DNA of 8,636 nt from CAYWWY01 sp964462525 (GTDB taxonomy: Bacteria; Thermotogota; Thermotogae; MWEM01). Positions within the stretch are counted from its first letter, which is position 1; every line of letters begins with the position of its first letter. The position numbers and the translations under genes were made by a program. Shown piece by piece: positions 6,199-8,636 of the stretch. The stretch covers positions 1 through 8,636 of the forward strand of contig CAYWWY010000024.1 in the NCBI GenBank assembly GCA_964462525.1. Direction: 5' to 3'. The notes under the pieces are model-generated. The model had not been told where the DNA came from and did not search any database. It worked only from the letters and a program-made list of their open reading frames with translations.

Positions 6199-7554
6199 AT
6201 GTTTCAAGAAAACTTTCTTTGGGGTGCTTCACTGTCCGGATTTCAGTTTGAAATGAGTGGCGAACAAACCATCGATCCGAATTCAGACTGGTATGTTTGG
6301 CTCAAAAACAGAGAAAACCGGGAAAACGGTCTTATCGTTGGTGATGATCCCGATTTTAGCGCTGGCTATTGGAACGGATATCCAGATATGCACCAACTTG
6401 CTCAAAATGGGGGGATGAACGCGCTCCGAATTGGTGTGGAGTGGTCCCGGATCTTCCCCAACCCTACTTTTGGAATTTCCGGGCCGCAATTGGATGATAT
6501 AGTTGATCATACGGCCCTTGAGCGCTATAAAATGATATTGCAAGATCTGAAAACCCGAAAGATGACAACGATGGTATGCCTCAACCATTTTACGCTTCCT
6601 TTATGGTTGCATGATCCTATTGCAGTCAATCGGGGAGAACGGTCCACTCAAACGGGATGGGTGGATGAACGGATCGCTGAGGAGTTCTCCAAGTATGCAA
6701 CGGTTGTCGTACGCGCTCTTGATCCTTGGGTGGATTATTGGTCGACATTGAACGAACCGCACGTTGTCGCTCTACTTGGATACAATCTCCATTCCTCCGG
6801 CTTTCCCCCTGCCATCGTCCATCATGATTTTCTGAAACAAGCCTTGGAGAATGAAAGCCGATCGCACATAAAAGCCTATCATTCAATGAAAGAGCATACC
6901 AGCAAACCTGTCGGAATCATTTATGCCAGCGGATGGGCAACCGGTCCAAAAAAGGCGCGAGAAGCCGCCCTTTTTGATGGAACATGGCGTTTTTTGGATA
7001 GCCTTCAAGGCACGATGGACTTTTTGGGGATCAATTACTATTCTCGTATGAAGGTAGCAGAACGGGGAGACCAGTGGGAGGCTTTACCCGGATTTGGTCA
7101 AGGAGGACCGATCAATGAGGTAACGGCAGACGGTAGGCCCACCAGCGATTTCGGATGGGAAATCTTTCCCGAGGGGTTGGCAATGATCCTTAAAGCGGCT
7201 CATAATCGCTATCGTCTGCCTCTTTTTGTTATGGAAAATGGAATTGCGGACAATGGAGATCGCTATCGCCCGTATTTTTTGGTGTCTCATCTCTATGCCG
7301 TTGAACGGGCTTTGAGAATGGGGGCGGATGTGCGTGGGTATTTCCATTGGTCGTTGACAGATAACTATGAATGGGCTAAGGGAAGAACGATGCGTTTTGG
7401 TTTGGCCCGTTTGGATTTTGATACGGGAGTGATCACCCCCAGGCCGAGCTACTATCTCTTTCGAGAAATCGTGAAAGCGCAAACAACAAAACCCTGGGAA
7501 ACTTACCTTCGCCATCCCTTTCTTCTCTGGGAAGAAGAATATCTTCACGATTGA
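6199..7554 (+). CDS. GH1 beta-glycosidase of archaeal (Sulfolobus/Pyrococcus) type
   Basis: This 451-residue enzyme should cleave beta-linked di- or oligosaccharides by the retaining mechanism. It has no signal peptide, so it acts in the cytoplasm on imported sugar. The acid/base is E186 in TLNEP and the nucleophile is E346 in MENG. Other expected active-site residues are Q16 (GFQFE), H130 (NHFTLP), N185, Y280 (NYY), W384 (HWS), E391 and W392 (NYEW). Several stretches match my memory of Sulfolobus LacS and Pyrococcus beta-mannosidase closely: SGFQFEMSG, DPNSDWYVW, EWSRIFPNP, LPLWLHDPI, TSDFGWE.FPEG, RPYFLVSHLY, MRFGL. Activity could be beta-glucosidase, galactosidase, mannosidase or xylosidase. 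The 160-residue spacing between the two catalytic glutamates is shorter than in LacS (about 181). GGGAGG (6187-6192) lies 6 nt before the ATG, and the gene follows the ATPase by 19 nt, so it is in the same operon. Confidence 0.95.
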   Translation: MFQENFLWGASLSGFQFEMSGEQTIDPNSDWYVWLKNRENRENGLIVGDDPDFSAGYWNGYPDMHQLAQNGGMNALRIGVEWSRIFPNPTFGISGPQLDDIVDHTALERYKMILQDLKTRKMTTMVCLNHFTLPLWLHDPIAVNRGERSTQTGWVDERIAEEFSKYATVVVRALDPWVDYWSTLNEPHVVALLGYNLHSSGFPPAIVHHDFLKQALENESRSHIKAYHSMKEHTSKPVGIIYASGWATGPKKAREAALFDGTWRFLDSLQGTMDFLGINYYSRMKVAERGDQWEALPGFGQGGPINEVTADGRPTSDFGWEIFPEGLAMILKAAHNRYRLPLFVMENGIADNGDRYRPYFLVSHLYAVERALRMGADVRGYFHWSLTDNYEWAKGRTMRFGLARLDFDTGVITPRPSYYLFREIVKAQTTKPWETYLRHPFLLWEEEYLHD

Positions 7555-7617
7555 AAGAGAGGGGTAATTGGTAATTTGATCACACAGGCGTTTTTTTGTA
7601 TGGGTTTGAGGAAATTG

Positions 7618-7630
7618 GTATTTCAAATAC
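7618..7630. promoter_or_regulatory. Candidate operator upstream of the LacI-family gene
   Basis: GTATTT and AAATAC form a perfect 6-bp inverted repeat around a single C. It ends 7 nt before the ribosome binding site of the regulator gene, a suitable place for autoregulation. It does not match the palindrome over the operon promoter, so the same protein may not bind both. No convincing promoter is visible in this 95-bp gap: TTGATC (7576-7581) with TATGGG 17 nt later is a poor candidate, and the T run at 7591-7597 has no stem before it. Confidence 0.35.
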
Positions 7631-7649
7631 AGTTCGGAAAGGAGTCGGG

Positions 7650-8636
7650 ATGATCACCATTCGCGAAGTTGCGCAAGAAGCGGGTGTTTCAATCGCGACG
7701 GTTTCCCGAGTACTCAATAACACCGCCAATGTAGCCCCCGACACTCGAAAGAGGGTATTGCGTGTTGTTAAGCGATTGGGATTTAAGCTGTCCCCTTCGG
7801 CAAAAAACCAAGAGTTCTGCAAGACTATCGGACTGATTGTCCCCAACCTGATGGGCAATCACTATGGAGAAATTGCCATGGGAATCGAATCGTATAGCTT
7901 CGGATTGGGATACGATCTTTTGGTTTCAGCGTCCCGAAACAAAGAGGCCAAAGAGACGGAAATCGTGGAAGATTACTTCAGGCGCAAAGTAGATGGTCTT
8001 CTTGTCTGCACGATGCAATCTGAAGAACAACTTCTGAACCGATTGACTGAAAGCGGGATCCCAATCGTGGCCGTTGACCACCGCGCCGGGGAGATCAAAG
8101 CAGATTCCGTGAATATTGACAACATCTCCGCATCTCATTCTGTTGCCAAGTTTCTTTATGATCATGGACACAGAGAGGTTTTATGCATTGCTGGTCCCCA
8201 AGAGGTCTATTCTTCTCAGGACCGGGAAAAGGGGTTGCTTTACTTTTCTCACACGCATCCGGGGTTTTCATTGAAATTTGCCAATGTTCGGGGGTTTGAA
8301 CCAGAACATGGGTTTGCTGCCATCCATGATTATGTCAAAACCAATGGAACGGATTTCACAGCGGTGTTTGCTTTTAATGATCATGTGTGTATGGGCGCGA
8401 TGAAAGCGCTCGCTGATCTTCATCTCGGAATCCCGGATGATGTGTCGGTTATGGGGTTCGATGATTCGCTCTTCTCAGAATATACGATTCCTGCCCTCAC
8501 TACTGTTTCTCAGCCCCGCTTGGAAATGGGTCGGTTATCTGCACAGCTTCTTATCGAACGGGTGACATCCGGACGCTCCGGACTATTCAAAAACATCATC
8601 TTACCGACGAAAATCATTAAACGTCAGTCGGTAAAA
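7650..8636 (+). CDS. LacI-family transcriptional regulator (3' end just outside window)
   Basis: This protein probably represses the upstream transporter/glycosidase operon and is released by a sugar effector. The N-terminal helix-turn-helix is clear: ITIREVAQEAGVSIATVSRVLNN (residues 2-24, recognition helix starting IATVSRVLN). The hinge region LSPSAKNQEF (47-56) is atypical: gapless alignment to PurR puts Gln54 at the position of the DNA-intercalating leucine. The periplasmic-binding-protein-like effector domain runs from T59 onward, with IGLIVPNL (60-67), DREKG (191-195, the R..G effector motif), AFNDHVCMGA (241-250) and GIPDDVSVMGFDD (260-272). AAAGGAG (7638-7644) lies 5 nt before the ATG. 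The frame is open for 329 codons to the window end, close to full family length (about 330-340), so only a few residues and the stop are missing. It may be read through from the operon. Confidence 0.93.
   Translation, partial: MITIREVAQEAGVSIATVSRVLNNTANVAPDTRKRVLRVVKRLGFKLSPSAKNQEFCKTIGLIVPNLMGNHYGEIAMGIESYSFGLGYDLLVSASRNKEAKETEIVEDYFRRKVDGLLVCTMQSEEQLLNRLTESGIPIVAVDHRAGEIKADSVNIDNISASHSVAKFLYDHGHREVLCIAGPQEVYSSQDREKGLLYFSHTHPGFSLKFANVRGFEPEHGFAAIHDYVKTNGTDFTAVFAFNDHVCMGAMKALADLHLGIPDDVSVMGFDDSLFSEYTIPALTTVSQPRLEMGRLSAQLLIERVTSGRSGLFKNIILPTKIIKRQSVK

Noticed and set aside
7472..7485. TGAAAGCGCAAACA, resembling a catabolite-response (cre) site
   Set aside because: It lies inside the GH1 coding region, encodes normal residues (VKAQT) and is only a loose match; a similar TGAAAGCGCT in the regulator gene (8401-8410) is also coding.
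7555..7600. Possible terminator after the GH1 gene, from a seven-T run at 7591-7597
   Set aside because: No stable stem can be formed directly before the T run, so it is not called.
7084..7626. 180-codon minus-strand open frame over the end of the GH1 gene
   Set aside because: It is antisense to the region encoding the GH1 nucleophile and shows no recognisable motif.

Overview
The window is a sugar-uptake locus from a bacterial chromosome, probably at the end of an assembled contig because the first ~35 bases are almost pure C/G and unlike the rest. All genes are on the + strand. Base composition is moderate (roughly half GC by eye), Shine-Dalgarno sites are strong (GGGAGG/GGAGG type), and the main promoter is a textbook sigma-70 promoter. 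The solute-binding protein has a cleavable signal peptide without a lipobox cysteine, and the transporter is a Dpp/Opp-type sugar importer. Together these suggest an anaerobic, possibly thermophilic, two-membrane bacterium of the Thermotogota/Atribacterota/Spirochaetota kind. That placement is inference and of low confidence.

Layout: (1) 1-345, the C-terminus of a xylulokinase (XylB, FGGY family). (2) 346-661, a 316-bp regulatory region with a 22-bp-spaced direct repeat, a TTGACA-N17-TATTAT promoter, and a perfect 8-bp inverted repeat lying over the -35 box. (3) 662-2350, a family-5 extracellular solute-binding protein. (4) 2364-2403, a strong terminator-like hairpin between the binding protein and the permeases. 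(5) 2438-6179, two permeases and two ATPases of a Dpp/Opp-type ABC importer, with stop/start overlaps at two of the three junctions and a 4-nt gap at the third. (6) 6199-7554, a GH1 glycosidase whose sequence resembles the archaeal Sulfolobus/Pyrococcus branch rather than ordinary bacterial GH1. (7) 7650-8636, a LacI-family regulator that runs off the window within a few codons of its expected end.

Working model: the binding protein captures a beta-linked oligosaccharide, the DppBCDF-like complex imports it, and the cytoplasmic GH1 enzyme cleaves it to monosaccharides. The LacI-type protein probably represses the operon through the palindrome over the promoter. The neighbouring xylulokinase hints at pentose (xylan-derived) sugars, but the substrate cannot be fixed from sequence; cello-, manno- or xylo-oligosaccharides are all possible. 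The transporter could easily be mis-annotated as a peptide importer.

I see no CRISPR, mobile element, RNA gene or unprecedented multi-gene system. The points most worth checking are the archaeal-type GH1, the LacI regulator that lacks the hinge leucine, the palindrome without a central CpG at the promoter, and the intra-operon terminator.
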